Below, in pieces: positions 12,176 to 22,911 of a DNA stretch of 64,000 nucleotides. Source of the stretch: Ligustrum vulgare (Eukaryota; Streptophyta; Magnoliopsida; Lamiales; Oleaceae); contig OY743180.1 in NCBI GenBank assembly GCA_963555705.1, positions 31,900,129 through 31,964,128 of the forward strand. Reading direction: 5' to 3'. Position 1 is the first letter of the stretch. Every line of letters starts with the position of its first letter. Under the pieces are notes generated by a model that ran no database searches, was not told where the DNA came from, and was given only the letters and a program-made list of their open reading frames with translations. A program made the position numbers and the translations under genes.

Positions 12176-13960
12176 ATGTGGTGTTTAAAGGAAAACCTTT
12201 TTGAAACTGTAAAAAGATGCTGGGAAACACCCCTTTGCCCTTACTCAAGAGGTTTATTTGGGTTTTTCTTTAAGTTGAAAAGACTCAAAATCACTTTTAA
12301 AATCTGGAACAGAGATTACTTTGGTAACATATTTGTTAACATTGTTAAAGTTGAAGAGGAGGCCCTTAAATATGAAATTAGGTATGATTTATCCAAATCC
12401 CCAACAGATAGAATGAAGGTTCACACTGCCTATGCAAATCGAAATGTTTTTAGCAAAAATCTGGGATAAAATGGCTGAAGAAGGGGATAGAAATTCCAAG
12501 TATTTCCACGCTTATGTTAAGAAAAAAATGGTCCAAGAATAGTATAAATAACATTAGCTGCAATGGAACCATATTGATTGATACTTTGGACATTCAAAAA
12601 TCTACTTTTGATTACTTCGAACAAATTATAACAAGGGAGCCTACTGATGAAGATTATAATCTTCTTAACAACATCCCCAATCTGGTGTCACAATCTGATA
12701 ATGAACTTCTTAATTTGCCACCAAATATTGAAGAGATTAAAGAGGTTGTTTTTAGCATCAACAAAGATAGTGTAGCTGGTTCGGATGGTTTTTCCAGCCT
12801 ATTCTATCAGTATTGTTGGGATATTATTAAAGAAGATCTCTTGGATGCAAGTTTTAGTTTTACTTTAACATAGATGATTATTCATCTAAAATCTAAGAAC
12901 ATCATGCTGTAATTATCAAGATCAAGACTAAAGCGGAAGCGTACCTGAATCCATAACAATGATGTAAAAAGTTTATGAGATCCTATCACAGCTTTAATTG
13001 AATCCCAAAGAAAAATATTGATCTGAAATTCGCATTCTCTCTCTTATCCTTAGCCTTTAGTTGTGTTTCATAAGTTGAACCCCAATGATGGAATTTGAGT
13101 TCAGTATAAATAGGCAGAGAGAGGGGCCGAATTTTCTATTACCTTTTTTAATCTCAACCTCCATCAAAGTCGTAGTATCAATAGGAAATATTTCTAATTA
13201 AATCAGGTTTCTATTAATTTAATAGTTTACCTAATTAAATTAGGATACGTTATATGGGCCACATAATGAGAACACAAAATTTCTAACAGCAAGTACTGAT
13301 TTCTTTTTTGGAAGAACATTACCTGCTGGCATTACCTCTACATCTGATTACTTTTATTCCAAAAAAGGTTGAGGCAGAAGAATGGAAGGATTATAGACCT
13401 ATTAGTTTGTGTAATGTAATTAACAAAATCATTACCAAGGTTTTATCTTCAAGGCTAAATAAGGTGTTACCCAAAATAATTTTGTTAAACCAAAGTGGTT
13501 TTACTCCTGGAAGGGATATAGGAGACAATATCCTTCTAGCCTAAGAAATGATATATACACAATGTTGACAGAAAAATGAGAGGTGGAAACGCGGTTCTTA
13601 AATTGGATATGACTAAGGCATATGACAGGGTTGATTGGTGTTTTCTGTACAAGGTTACGGAGACGTTTGGTTTTAACCATGAATGGATTGAGAAAATTAG
13701 AAAATGCATTAATAATTGCAGATTTTCTATCTTGGTTAATGGCAAGCTCAGGAGTTATTTTAAATCCACAATAGGATTTAGATAAGGCGATCCAATATCT
13801 CCTTCCTTGTTCATTATCTTGTCTGAATGCTTATCTAGAGGGTTAGAGAACTCGTTTCTTAGAAACAAAGATTTACACTACAGATATGGAGGCCCTAACA
13901 CTGTTTCCCGTCTTGCTTTCGCTGAAGATTTGGATATATTACCAATGGTCAAAAAACTTC
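12176..13960 (+). pseudogene. LINE reverse transcriptase (interrupted, catalytic change)
   Basis: This region covers the L1 linker and RT domain. After the KDSVAGSDGFSSLFYQ block, reading is broken at 12852-13288 by an inserted LTR. It resumes with FYSKK/IPKKVEAEEW, YRPISLCNVINKI, NQSGFTPGRDIGDN, then VLKLDMTKAYDRVDW and GDPISPSLFIILSECL. The normally invariant FADD catalytic motif reads LAFAEDLDI near 13915-13945, an Asp-to-Glu change. Several in-frame stops add to this (for example after STIGFR). The enzyme would copy LINE RNA; this copy is inactive on several counts. Confidence 0.82.
12852..13288 (-). mobile_element. Probable Copia-type solo LTR (437 bp)
   Basis: The segment is flanked by gcaag at 12847-12851 and 13289-13293, and its removal restores the LINE RT reading (EDLLDA joining STDFFF). 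On the minus strand it begins TGTTAGAAATTTTGTG, a usual Copia LTR opening. It contains GGTACGCTTCCGCTTT, also common in Copia LTRs. The other end reads CTAAAA rather than ending CA, so that terminus has mutated or the family is unusual. It carries no coding sequence. Confidence 0.7.
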
Positions 13961-14764
13961 CCTGGATAAAATCATGAAATTCATCAGAAATATACTAAAA
14001 GCTCTGGTCAATCCATTAATTGTTCTAAAAGTTCCTTTAATACCAAAAAGGAAAACCACAGAAATGTAGTTGTTGAGAACACCGGTTTCCAATATGCTAT
14101 CTTGGATTTCCTTTGTATAAAGGACATAAAAGGCCATACTTTGAGGGACTTATTAACAAAATCAATAGCAGGCTTCTCGGTTGGGAACATAGATGGTAAT
14201 CGTCTGGAGGTAGATTAGCACTTATTAAATATGTTCTTACCTCTATGCCCATACACTTAATCCAGATCCTATACCCTCCCAAAAGTATCATCAACAAAAT
14301 TTCCAGAATCTTAAATGGCTTTATCTAGGGAGATTCTAATCAGGGAAAGAAGATCCACTGGTCATCACAGGATAGTATTTGTTATCCTAATGAAGAAGGA
14401 GGTATAGGCTGCAATAATTTGATCAATATACAACTACAAATTATGGTGGAAATCCAGTCAGCAAAAATCATTATGGGGCTGGGTTATGAAAGATAAGTGT
14501 TGTAAGCTATCGCACCCCAGTATTGTCAATCATAGATACCAGGAATCTATCCTTTGGTGAAGAATGCTCACAGCTAGGAACATTACTGAACCACAGATAG
14601 TTGGAGAATTGGTGAAGATAAAATAGATTTTAAATTTGATGCATTTCTTAACTCTGGGATCCTTCAGGGGAAAATGAAGCAGGATAACAATCAGGACAAA
14701 TATGTTATGAATTTTAGGATCAATGAAGAATAGGACATGTGTAAGCTGAATAAAACATTACCCG

Positions 14765-15860
14765 TTGAGATTGTCAATGGAGTTAAGAAGATTCCCTTCA
14801 CCACTGGTGCTGACAATTTTTTTTTTGAAGCCCAGCCCTACTAGTGATTTTAATATCTCGTCTTGCATCAATCTGATCAAACAAGGTAAATCCAAACAAT
14901 TGACTTGCAAGCACATCTGGGATAAAAGGGTGCCGCAAAAAATCTCCTTTCTTGTGTGGCGGTTGTGTAATAATTGGATCCCCAGTCATGATATCTTGCA
15001 GAACAAATTTTGTATTCAAATAGCTTCGAAATGCCATTGTTGTTGTAGTATTGAAACCATCAATCATGTGTTTTTGGAAGGAAAGCTTGCTAAAGAAATC
15101 TCGAGGTATTATTGTGGCATCATGAAAGTGGAATACAGCTACTGCACCCATCCTAGAGTTATGATTATGCATCGGATCACCCAGAAAAATTCTAAGCTAA
15201 GAGAAATCAAATCCATACCGCCTCTTATTATTATTTGGTTCTCGTGGACTTCCAGAAACAAAGATAAAGACAATCTTATTAAGATAGGGTCTGGGATAAT
15301 TATTAATCGAATTAGTAGCCTTACACTGGGTAGGTAAGATCAAATGGAACAATAGTAAGAAAATATATGTTCATATGGTTGTGATGTGGATAAAACCATA
15401 TAATGGGTGGCATAAACTCAATATTGATGGTGCATTAAAATCTGATATGAAGGCAATGTGAGGAGGAGTGCTAAGAAATCATTTTGGTGAAGTTGGGTGG
15501 GGATTTTATGACTATTACAAAGAATGTTCTATCATGGAGGTAGAGCTAAGGGCGATTGAAACTGGATTACAACTGTATCGGAAATATGGTATCAGAAAAA
15601 CTTGGATTAAACAGGCTCGAAGCTTGCCTTACAAAAACGAAGCTTGGCACTTCCATTACATACTTCAATCAATTTCCAAAAATCTTGGAAGAATGGAGTC
15701 TGCCATTACACACATTTGGAGAGAAGGGAACAAGGTAGCTAATTTGTTTGCTAACAAAGGATATCATGAGAAAATATTCAAAGTAGTTGAAGCAATTGAA
15801 ATGATTGGAAGAATCCAACAACTAGTTAGACTTGATAAAATTGGTTTTGGATTATATTAG
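14765..15860 (+). pseudogene. LINE C-terminal zf-RVT and RNase H-like region, copy 1
   Basis: A zinc-finger-like RVT segment reads CKHIWDKRVPQKISFLVWRL followed by NWIPSHDILQNK and CHCCCSIETINHVFLEG (three cysteines and a histidine visible). It is followed by an RNase H-like domain with KLNIDGALKSDM (first Asp), MEVELRAIETGL (Glu), and AITHIWREGNKVANLFANKGY. The third acidic position, usually W.E.DS, reads TWIKQARS, so the catalytic Asp is lost. A TGA interrupts the RNase H N-terminus just before GGVLRNHFGEVG, and a T-run near 14818 has shifted the frame ahead of the zinc segment. Compared with the copy at 22912-24043 it is slightly more damaged. Confidence 0.8.
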
Positions 15861-16070
15861 ACTTAGTTTAGATTTGTCATCAGCTTATTTGTTTGATGGT
15901 TTGATTGTATTTGCAGACATTTCATTTTGTTTTGTATTTCTTACTTTGTTTTGTTTGGAGGTTAGGTATTTCGTCCCCTCCTTGTATTGTTTTGTTTTTC
16001 CTCAATTTTATAAAATTCATATCATAGGCTTGAATTTTTAAGCTATGATATTTCACAACAAAAAAAATAT

Positions 16071-16685
16071 TTTTGGTTGTTAAATCACTCAAACATGTAT
16101 TACTTGTGTTTTTTCGAATTTTATTGTGGATCTGTTGTTTATTTTGACATTTTTTAAAAACCTTTGGATTTTAATACTTATTTTTTATGTTATACTTATT
16201 TTGTACACAGAAAATTGACATTAACAAAATTGCTTTTAAAGTGAACGTCATTTTATATGCATGTTCTGATATCTTGTTACTTGTAAAAAACTTTGCAGGA
16301 AACTTACAGTACTGGTGACTATATCAATGTTGTGGTCAACACACATAAGGCTGCAATAATATCTGTAGATTTTTTATTCATAAACCTCGAGATCTAAAAT
16401 GTAATATTTTTTTAGGGTATTAGATAGATTATTTTTGTTTTCAAAATTTGTGAAATGTAATTTAATGTGTTAGGGTAGATTTGGAGTTTAGTAATTTTTT
16501 TGATCTTTTGCATTCATTCGTAAAAATATGTAATATAATTTAGTTTTAGGTGAGATTTGGATATTTAAGGATCCATATCTTCTATTTATAATACATAGCA
16601 AGGCTGAAGATGCACAAATTAGATATGGGATTCACAAATTGCACTGCAATATTAACAAAGTCAGGTATGCACGACATCATTGTCC
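16071..16685. other. Unassigned intergenic sequence (duplicated in unit 2)
   Basis: AT-rich sequence follows the LINE end and is repeated at about 24230-24865. One exon-like stretch follows a good acceptor (TTTGCAG near 16300) and reads ETYSTGDYINVVVNTHKAAI before a stop. It is too short to identify, and no partner exon was recognised. Confidence 0.4.
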
Positions 16686-16693
16686 TATTTATT

Positions 16694-17230
16694 TAGAGGT
16701 CAATCCGGGTGGTCCGGGTCGGGTCAATCCGTCAATAAAAAGTCCGGTAACGGTCCGCTTGAAAAAAGCCCGCCCGCTGCGGGTTACGGGCCGGTTACGG
16801 GTCAGCCCGCAAATTTTGAGCTACAACCCAGGCTCGCCCCTGGCCCATCCGGGTCGAACTCATGCGGGTCGCGGTTTGTTCTGATTTAGCTCGTATGAAT
16901 AAAAATATAGATTTTTCATATTTATAGCAAATTTTTTATCAAGTTTTTAAATACAAAATGATTAAAATGATAAATTCATATTTATACCATGAAATATTTA
17001 CATAGAATTTAAAATTATGGTTTATGTTATATGAATTACTTCTAAATTTGCAAATTTAAATAAAATATAAACAAATAACAATTAAATGATAAATGTATTT
17101 CTAATTACTATTGTCAAAAAACATTATTTTTTTAGCTATTAGGGAGAGAAAAATAAGATTTTACTTTAAAAGTTGTATTAGAGTTTCTAGAAGAAGAGAG
17201 ATTTTCAATGTTACCATATTTAATAAAAAC

Positions 17231-17263
<33 letters not shown>

Positions 17264-17431
17264 GGGCCAGCGGGTTAACAGCGGCCCGCGAAGGTTTGAT
17301 CCGCAAAACTCGCGATTCACAACTTCTTGACTCGTGAATCGCCGGCACGGGTCATGGGTCGGCCCGCGGTCCCGGGTCAATTCGGGCCGGTTTTCACGGG
17401 TCTGGTCCGCCCGTCCGTCTTCACACCTCTA
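16694..17431. mobile_element. Non-autonomous hAT element, unit 1 only (738 bp)
   Basis: The element opens TAGAGGTCAATCCGGG and closes CTTCACACCTCTA, giving the inverted terminus TAGAGGT. The perfect 8 bp target duplication tatttatt flanks it (16686-16693 and 17432-17439). The corresponding site in unit 2 (about 24858-24872) has a single tatttatt, an intact empty site. The ends are rich in CGGGTCGGGTC-like subterminal repeats. It includes a 39 bp T homopolymer at 17233-17271 and no coding sequence. Confidence 0.95.
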
Positions 17432-17439
17432 TATTTATT

Positions 17440-18865
17440 TGAAATATATTTTTAATACTATAAGTAGACTGTTTATTTCCTATATTCCATAACGTGGGAC
17501 GCATGTTATTCGAATGTTAGATAATCCTTAAATGATGCATGTCACATTCTCATTGAAATGTCCAATTGACTGAACTATACATGATATTAATACACAAACA
17601 AATTACGTAAAGTAGATTAAATAAAGTAAGAATGTCAATTAGTACAGTACGGAGAAAACATATTAAGTATGATATAAAATTTAGAAATAAGGCGAATTAC
17701 AAAATAAATGTTGTAATTGAAACTAATTTGACTGTAGAAACCATGAAATCTGATTTTCGTTTTCCTTTGCTACAATCTCCTTGCATCAATCCGGTTTGGT
17801 CACTGATGTTTGAGCGAGCTAATTTTATGTGAATAGAAATGACTTAAGCTTCCTATATATTTTTAAATGTATTTTGCTTTTAGCTTAATTGGCTAGGCAC
17901 ACACAACGCAATGATATTGATGCTAGAAAATGAATTATGCGTGTTGTGAAGGTGAAAAATATGAAAATAGGTATGTAAAGTAGCTAATATGCACTCAATT
18001 AAGTTGTTTATTGTGGAGCAGCGGATAGTTAATTACCCACTAAAGCATTAACAGTTAAAATGTTAAAAAGTGGGTGTACACGTAAACTACCCAACTTTCT
18101 TAGGAAAATGTTATTTGAACCCCACCCTTGCCCTCCCACTCACATGGAGGGTGGGGCCTGCTCATCACAAGCTTGGGGACAAGGGTGAGGTTACTGTAGC
18201 ATAACCCACATTCTTATTCTTTTGAAAAAACATCAAATAAACGATGAACTTCGGACTATTGAATGATGTTGCTCCCATATTTGGGATTACAGCAATTTTA
18301 ACACATTTTATGGTTGGACATATATGAAGTTGTGATATAATTATGTCATGACTGAGATATGTTAAACCCAGATTTGGGAATTTACATAGATAAACAGTCG
18401 AAATTGGGAAATATATGAAGTCGTTTCATAGTTAATGGTCACATAGGATTGTCACAAGATCACTTGCATTATGGTCCTAATTATGTTTATTACTTCTAAG
18501 TACTAGTCTTAATATTTTAAATATAGATTTTAGGATTGGGAAAATCAATCATTCCATTTATACTTCGCTAATTTCTTTAACTAATAGATAATGTAAGGTA
18601 ACTTTATTATAATATTATTTAGATAATGTAAGGTTAATTTCTTACAATAATTTTTTCTTTACAAAATAATACTATTTAAATAATTAAGATAATATTCACC
18701 CTCGGTTGATACCAGATTTAAAATAATATGACCAACAAAGAATCCTTAATTTACTTAAGTTATTCTATTAAAGTCATGAACTTCCCAGCTTTAGATTGAC
18801 AGACATGGACTTCTCAACTTCAGAGGATTATAGTCTAGTTTTTATCTTTTATTCTTTTGATGTAC
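17440..18865. other. Unassigned sequence between hAT element and solo LTR
   Basis: No reading frame or RNA gene is supported here. It is repeated in unit 2 (about 24873-26626). It contains a 114 bp stretch, 18102-18215, absent from unit 2. That stretch is flanked by ttctt on both sides and contains imperfect inverted GCCCTCCCACT/AGGGTGGGG-type sequence, which is compatible with a small inserted or excised element. Confidence 0.5.
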
Positions 18866-21014
18866 TGTGATATCCCCTTTTTATACGAGTCAAAAGTCGA
18901 GAAATTATTTTGTCGAAGTCAATGATTATAATTGTCAAGTCAAGTAAGGGCTTAAGTTGAGGAAATGATTTTGTTGGGACTTAAATTGCAATTACAAAAG
19001 CTTGAGGGTTGTGATGATAGAAATAGAAATTTAAATATTTAGCTTTTAATCATTGGAACTCAAGGGCTTACTTTTTTATTATATATGGAAGTTTGGGGCA
19101 TTGAGTTACAATTATATCATGGTTATCTATTAATTTAGAGGATGAGTATCCATCTCTCTGATTCTTGGAAAAAAAAAAAAAACGACAGTGAGTGTCTGGG
19201 AACAAAAAAAAAAATAGGAGTGAAGGAAAGAAAATGGACAAAAAAAAAAAAAAAAAAAAAAGTGCAGAAAAGCAAGGAAAAAGGAAAGAAGTTACTAAAA
19301 CGTATGGAGTTTTGGTTCATGGTTCTCGATCTTCTCCTTATTTTAAATGGGTAAGTTCCAAACAATCTTCAATTTCTCGTTTTGGTTCAATAACTGAAAA
19401 TAAGTCCATTTCCTTGATGATTTATTAAGGATAAAATTATTTTTGAAGCTTATGGATCATGGATATCAAATTTTATACAAGTTTATAGGATTTGACTTTG
19501 TGGATGAAAAATTCAGCAAGAAATTAGTTAGTTAAATAGAACCACCAAAATTCTCGTGAGGAATTAGTTAAATGGAATTGTCCCAATTGTTATTATTGTG
19601 CTATAGGATTATTATATAGTTAAAGGGAATATGAGCTTACTGGAAAAGAATTGATTTAAATTCCCTTTTGTAAATTGGTTAAATTGATGAATGAAAATAC
19701 ATGTTCTTGTTGATTTATTATGAAATGGAAACAAAAGGGTATTGAGCTAATGTCTATTCACGTGTAAGGCAGAATATTTGTTGATTTGTGGGAAGTTGCT
19801 AATTAGAAATTTAATTGGCAAGCTATGAATTTGAATCGGTCTATACATATGATGTTACTGGAAATGAGAACTAAAGGAAAGTGAGAATAGGACATTACGT
19901 AGGATAGTGAGATGGGTATCTTATAATTTTATTATGAATTTTGAGTTGAGTTAAATTTGATTTTGATTCCACTAATTCTACTATTCAGGCAGTGACGTGA
20001 ATATCGAGATGTCCTATTGACCGAATTAGTCCCTATCCAATATCATCTAGTGAGTGGAAAATGTTAAAGATTTTCAAATATTGATAAATCGTTTATAGGA
20101 TTTGTATTAAATGTGATTATGTGAATTATTTGTCCAATTACGTAATTACATGGAAGTTTTATCAGAATATGATATTTGTGAAATTAAAGAGATTGCGAAA
20201 GATTTTCCGTTGGAAGAAATATGAGATGTGCTATTGAAATCCACCAAAAAGTACCCCTGATTGTATTGATTATTTTAGTGCACTGAGGGGTCTTGACCGT
20301 GCCAATAGAGCATTGAGGGGTCTTGATCGTGTACTATATGCATTGAGGGGTCTTGACCGTGTACTAAATGGATGATTTGAGGTCTTGAGACCCATATATT
20401 GATATTTGTCCACATAGACAGTGTATACAGATTATATTCAGTGGGCACATTTTGGTGAGATTTGTTAGGGTATGGTCATACCTATAGATTACAGACTGTG
20501 TTGACAGTATATTATGGATGATGTTAGATTACAGATTGTGATGACAGTGTAAACAGATGATGATATTTTTCGGCATGAAGAGTATGTTTCTCTTCTTTAC
20601 TACGATATACGAGATTACATTGTGAACTCAATTTTGAGTAAATTTATTTAAATGAGAAAATATAGTTATTTTCGAAATTATCCACTCATTGAGCTATCAA
20701 CTCATTATTTTCCCACCATTTTCTTAATAGGTAACAGACTAACAGTTGAGTTCTAGAAGCTTGAAGAGCCTGTGGATTTTGGAATCACACCAATACGACA
20801 TGTCAAGGTTACCATTTCAATTAAACTAAGCATTTCATATCAGTTGGGGCCCATATTATTTTAATATAAAATGATTTTTCATTATTTAGTATATGATTGG
20901 TAGTAGATCACAGTCAGCCTTGGTGGTGGGTCCGGCGTTTAGCTGGTATCCATCATCGGCGCATACCATGTCTCAAGTTCATTAGGGTGATTCGGGGCGG
21001 GTCGTGTCATGTCA
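18866..21014 (+). mobile_element. Gypsy-type solo LTR, unit 1 copy (2.1 kb)
   Basis: The LTR begins TGTGATATCCCC and ends GGGGCGGGTCGTGTCA, typical for plant Ty3 LTRs. The target duplication tgtac lies at 18861-18865 and 21015-21019. The right end carries an extra tgtca compared with unit 2, a 5 bp tandem duplication. No primer site or coding sequence adjoins it. It includes three copies of a repeat containing TGAGGGGTCTTGACCGTG (20281-20370) and a repeated GATTACAGA(C/T)TGTG block (20489-20560). The small open frames at its A-rich part near 19140-19360 are not genes. Confidence 0.92.
20276..20372 (+). repeat. Three-copy repeat in solo LTR
   Basis: The core GAGGGGTCTTGACCGTG occurs three times at roughly 30-bp spacing, with one copy reading GATCGTG. 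The same three copies occur in the unit 2 LTR near 28035-28125, so the array predates the segmental duplication. Confidence 0.85.
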
Positions 21015-21019
21015 TGTAC

Positions 21020-21517
21020 GGGGCATATTTTTCGCCTTTTATTTCTTCCACTTCATTTTTTATCAGTTCCTACATTTCCTTTATCTTGGAGGTCAGGTCT
21101 ATGTCCCCCTCCTTCCATGTACTATTTAATTTTATTGTTAGCTCCTGACCTACACGAGGATAGTTTAGTTTTATTGTGGACTGCTCTACCTATATAAAAA
21201 AATAGGTATTCTACTATATTGCATAGATTTGATCTAATTTTTAATTCTTCAGATCAAATTTTCCAAGTGACTTTAATCACTTCTAAGTATTCGTTTGATA
21301 ATTGCAGTATTATTTTGAATGTTCTGGTCGGGTATGTCTAAACTTACAAAAATAAATACCCCAAATAGAAGTCAACAGAATACATGAACTTAATCGAAAT
21401 TAGAATTCATCTATTGCATAAAATTTTTACAATACTTCTACAGATACGACATCAAGAAAAAGCAATAACAAAATAGCAGACATGATAATACAACAAAATA
21501 TATTTAAAGAGATTTCT
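21020..21517. other. Sequence between solo LTR and RPA-like pseudogene
   Basis: No gene is supported. The stretch around 21090-21120 (GGAGGTCAGGTCTATGTCC, CCTCCTTCCATGTA) resembles the 3' UTR wording of the LINE at 15950-15990 (GGAGGTTAGGTATTTCG). It could be the tail of another L1 copy that the solo LTR landed in. The remainder is AT-rich and unassigned. Confidence 0.35.
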
Positions 21518-22408
21518 CTAATCCTTTTCTAATTTAATTTTTTTGTCAATCATGATGTTTGAGAGCCTCGTGGATGAGTGACTTTCTGAAATGAAGCTGT
21601 TGTTTGCAGTATCCTCGTTTGGCTCAACACAAGCTCTCTTTGTTGGAGTGGTGGTGAAGCATTCTTCTTCATTGTCACTAACTGAATCATCTAACTGTAA
21701 AACGAAGTGAGGATCCATATTTAGAACTAAGTGTTAAACATAAAATATCATTTGAAAAGTACAAATATGTAACACTTACCTCGATGACCTGTTCCCCTGA
21801 CTTAGCAATCCATGACAGCAAATCAGATTTCTAAAGAAATATAACAAAAATCTTAATGCCTTATAAGCTATCAAATGTTTATTTCAATACTAATAATAAT
21901 TAATCACATACCTTTGTTACATCTACCGAGGTCTTTTCATATTTTTCATTTAAAAGTTGGTTTTCACAGATACGACTTACTGAGAACACATGATCATTTT
22001 CATAAATATTTCGGTTTTAACATGAACTTTGAATAGTAGGAGTCAACCGACTAGATTTTCGAGATCATTTAGGTGGCCTGCTCTTGAAATGGAATTGTAT
22101 CTATTTTTTGAGCTTATTTTTTCATTCTTGGTTAATCCCTGTAAAATTGAGAACTCTTAGTATATCTACACTTTAAAAACCAAGCTATAGTATATTTATT
22201 CAAATTTTATTTTACTTGTGCAATGCACTCTCGAATCTCTAGAGCTGTTTTACCAATGAGAACTTCACAAACCCCATCCCAAAGCAAAAAAGTTGAGAGT
22301 TGGGTCCCATCAACAACATTCAATTTAACTTTGTATAGAGGAACAACTTTGTTGTAAGTTCGTAGATTGCAAGAATCACAATAATATCCTTTTGGCGAAT
22401 CGGAAAGT
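21518..22408 (-). pseudogene. RPA1/DUF223-like OB-fold protein, truncated 3' part (unit 1)
   Basis: Minus-strand exons of a replication protein A large-subunit-like gene. The exon at 22216-22408 encodes part of the C-terminal DNA-binding domain: YYCDSCNLRTYN (CX2C of the zinc ribbon), VPLYKVKLNVVDGTQ and FLLWDGVCEVLIGK, which matches the Rep_fac-A_C family. Further exons are at about 21910-22060, at 21780-21830 (17 aa, KSDLLSWIAKSGEQVIE, with GTAAGT donor) and at 21518-21694 (acidic tail starting LDDSVSDNEEE, ending at a stop). The gene is cut at 22408 where duplication unit 2 begins with LINE sequence, so its 5' exons are missing. Family members bind single-stranded DNA; plant Helitrons often carry relatives. 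Confidence 0.72.
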
Positions 22409-22911
22409 TTCTTACCTCTATGCCCATACACTTAATCCAGATCCTATACCCTCCCAAAAGTATCATCAACAAAATTTCCAGAATCTTAAATGGCTTTATC
22501 TAGGGAGATTCTAATCAGGGAAAGAAGATCCACTGGTCATCACAGGATAGTATTTGTTATCCTAATGAAGAAGGAGGTATAGGCTGCAATAATTTGATCA
22601 ATATACAACTACAAATTATGGTGGAAATCCAGTCAGCAAAAATCATTATGGGGCTGGGTTATGAAAGATAAGTGTTGTAAGCTATCGCACCCCAGTATTG
22701 TCAAGCATAGATACCAGGAATCTATCCTTTGGTGAAGAATGCTCACAGCTAGGAACATTACTGAACCACAGATAGTTGGAGAATTGGTGAAGATAAAATA
22801 GATTTTAAATTTGATGCATAGCTTAACTCTGGAATCCTTCAGGGGAAAATGAAGCAGGATAACAATCAGGACAAATATGTTATGAATTTTAGGATCAATG
22901 AAGAATAGGAC

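Larger units (their letters stand above)
10464..16070 (+). mobile_element. L1-type LINE, degenerate, full coding order
   Basis: Plus-strand non-LTR retrotransposon remnant. An ORF1-like tail (KGKGKMEWT, EEGEFIPKFWGRLK) lies before 11300. It is followed by an APE-type endonuclease (11476-12140), an L1 reverse transcriptase (about 12690-13960), a zf-RVT-like region (14765-15337) and an RNase H-like domain (15390-15860). A 3' UTR follows, ending near an A-rich CACAACAAAAAAAAT at about 16060. The domain order is that of plant L1 elements. It is interrupted by a hAT element at 10565 and a probable solo LTR at 12852, and carries many stops. Everything from 14234 onward is repeated in the second duplication unit. 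Confidence 0.85.
14234..22408 (+). repeat. Tandem segmental duplication, unit 1
   Basis: The unit starts inside the LINE RT and ends inside an RPA-like pseudogene. The next base begins a second copy with the same content. The 7-mer ttcttac is present at the outer left edge (14234-14240), at the junction (22409-22415) and at the outer right edge (30154-30160), so the join used or created 7 bp of microhomology. Relative to unit 2 it has a 738 bp hAT insertion plus TSD and a 114 bp extra segment, and lacks a 454 bp segment. Elsewhere the units differ only at scattered bases and small indels. Confidence 0.93.

Noticed and set aside
16694..17431. Helitron or SINE reading for the GC-rich insert
   Set aside because: The 8 bp target duplication and TAGAGGT inverted termini, plus the empty site in unit 2, fit hAT; there is no 3' CTRR hairpin or pol III box.
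19135..19428. Frames rich in Lys or Phe on opposite strands
   Set aside because: Caused by A-runs in the solo LTR; lengths of the runs differ between the two duplicated copies, which would shift any frame.
20276..20372. Possible CRISPR-like regular repeat
   Set aside because: Only three copies with near-identical 'spacers', inside a plant solo LTR; tandem duplication explains it.
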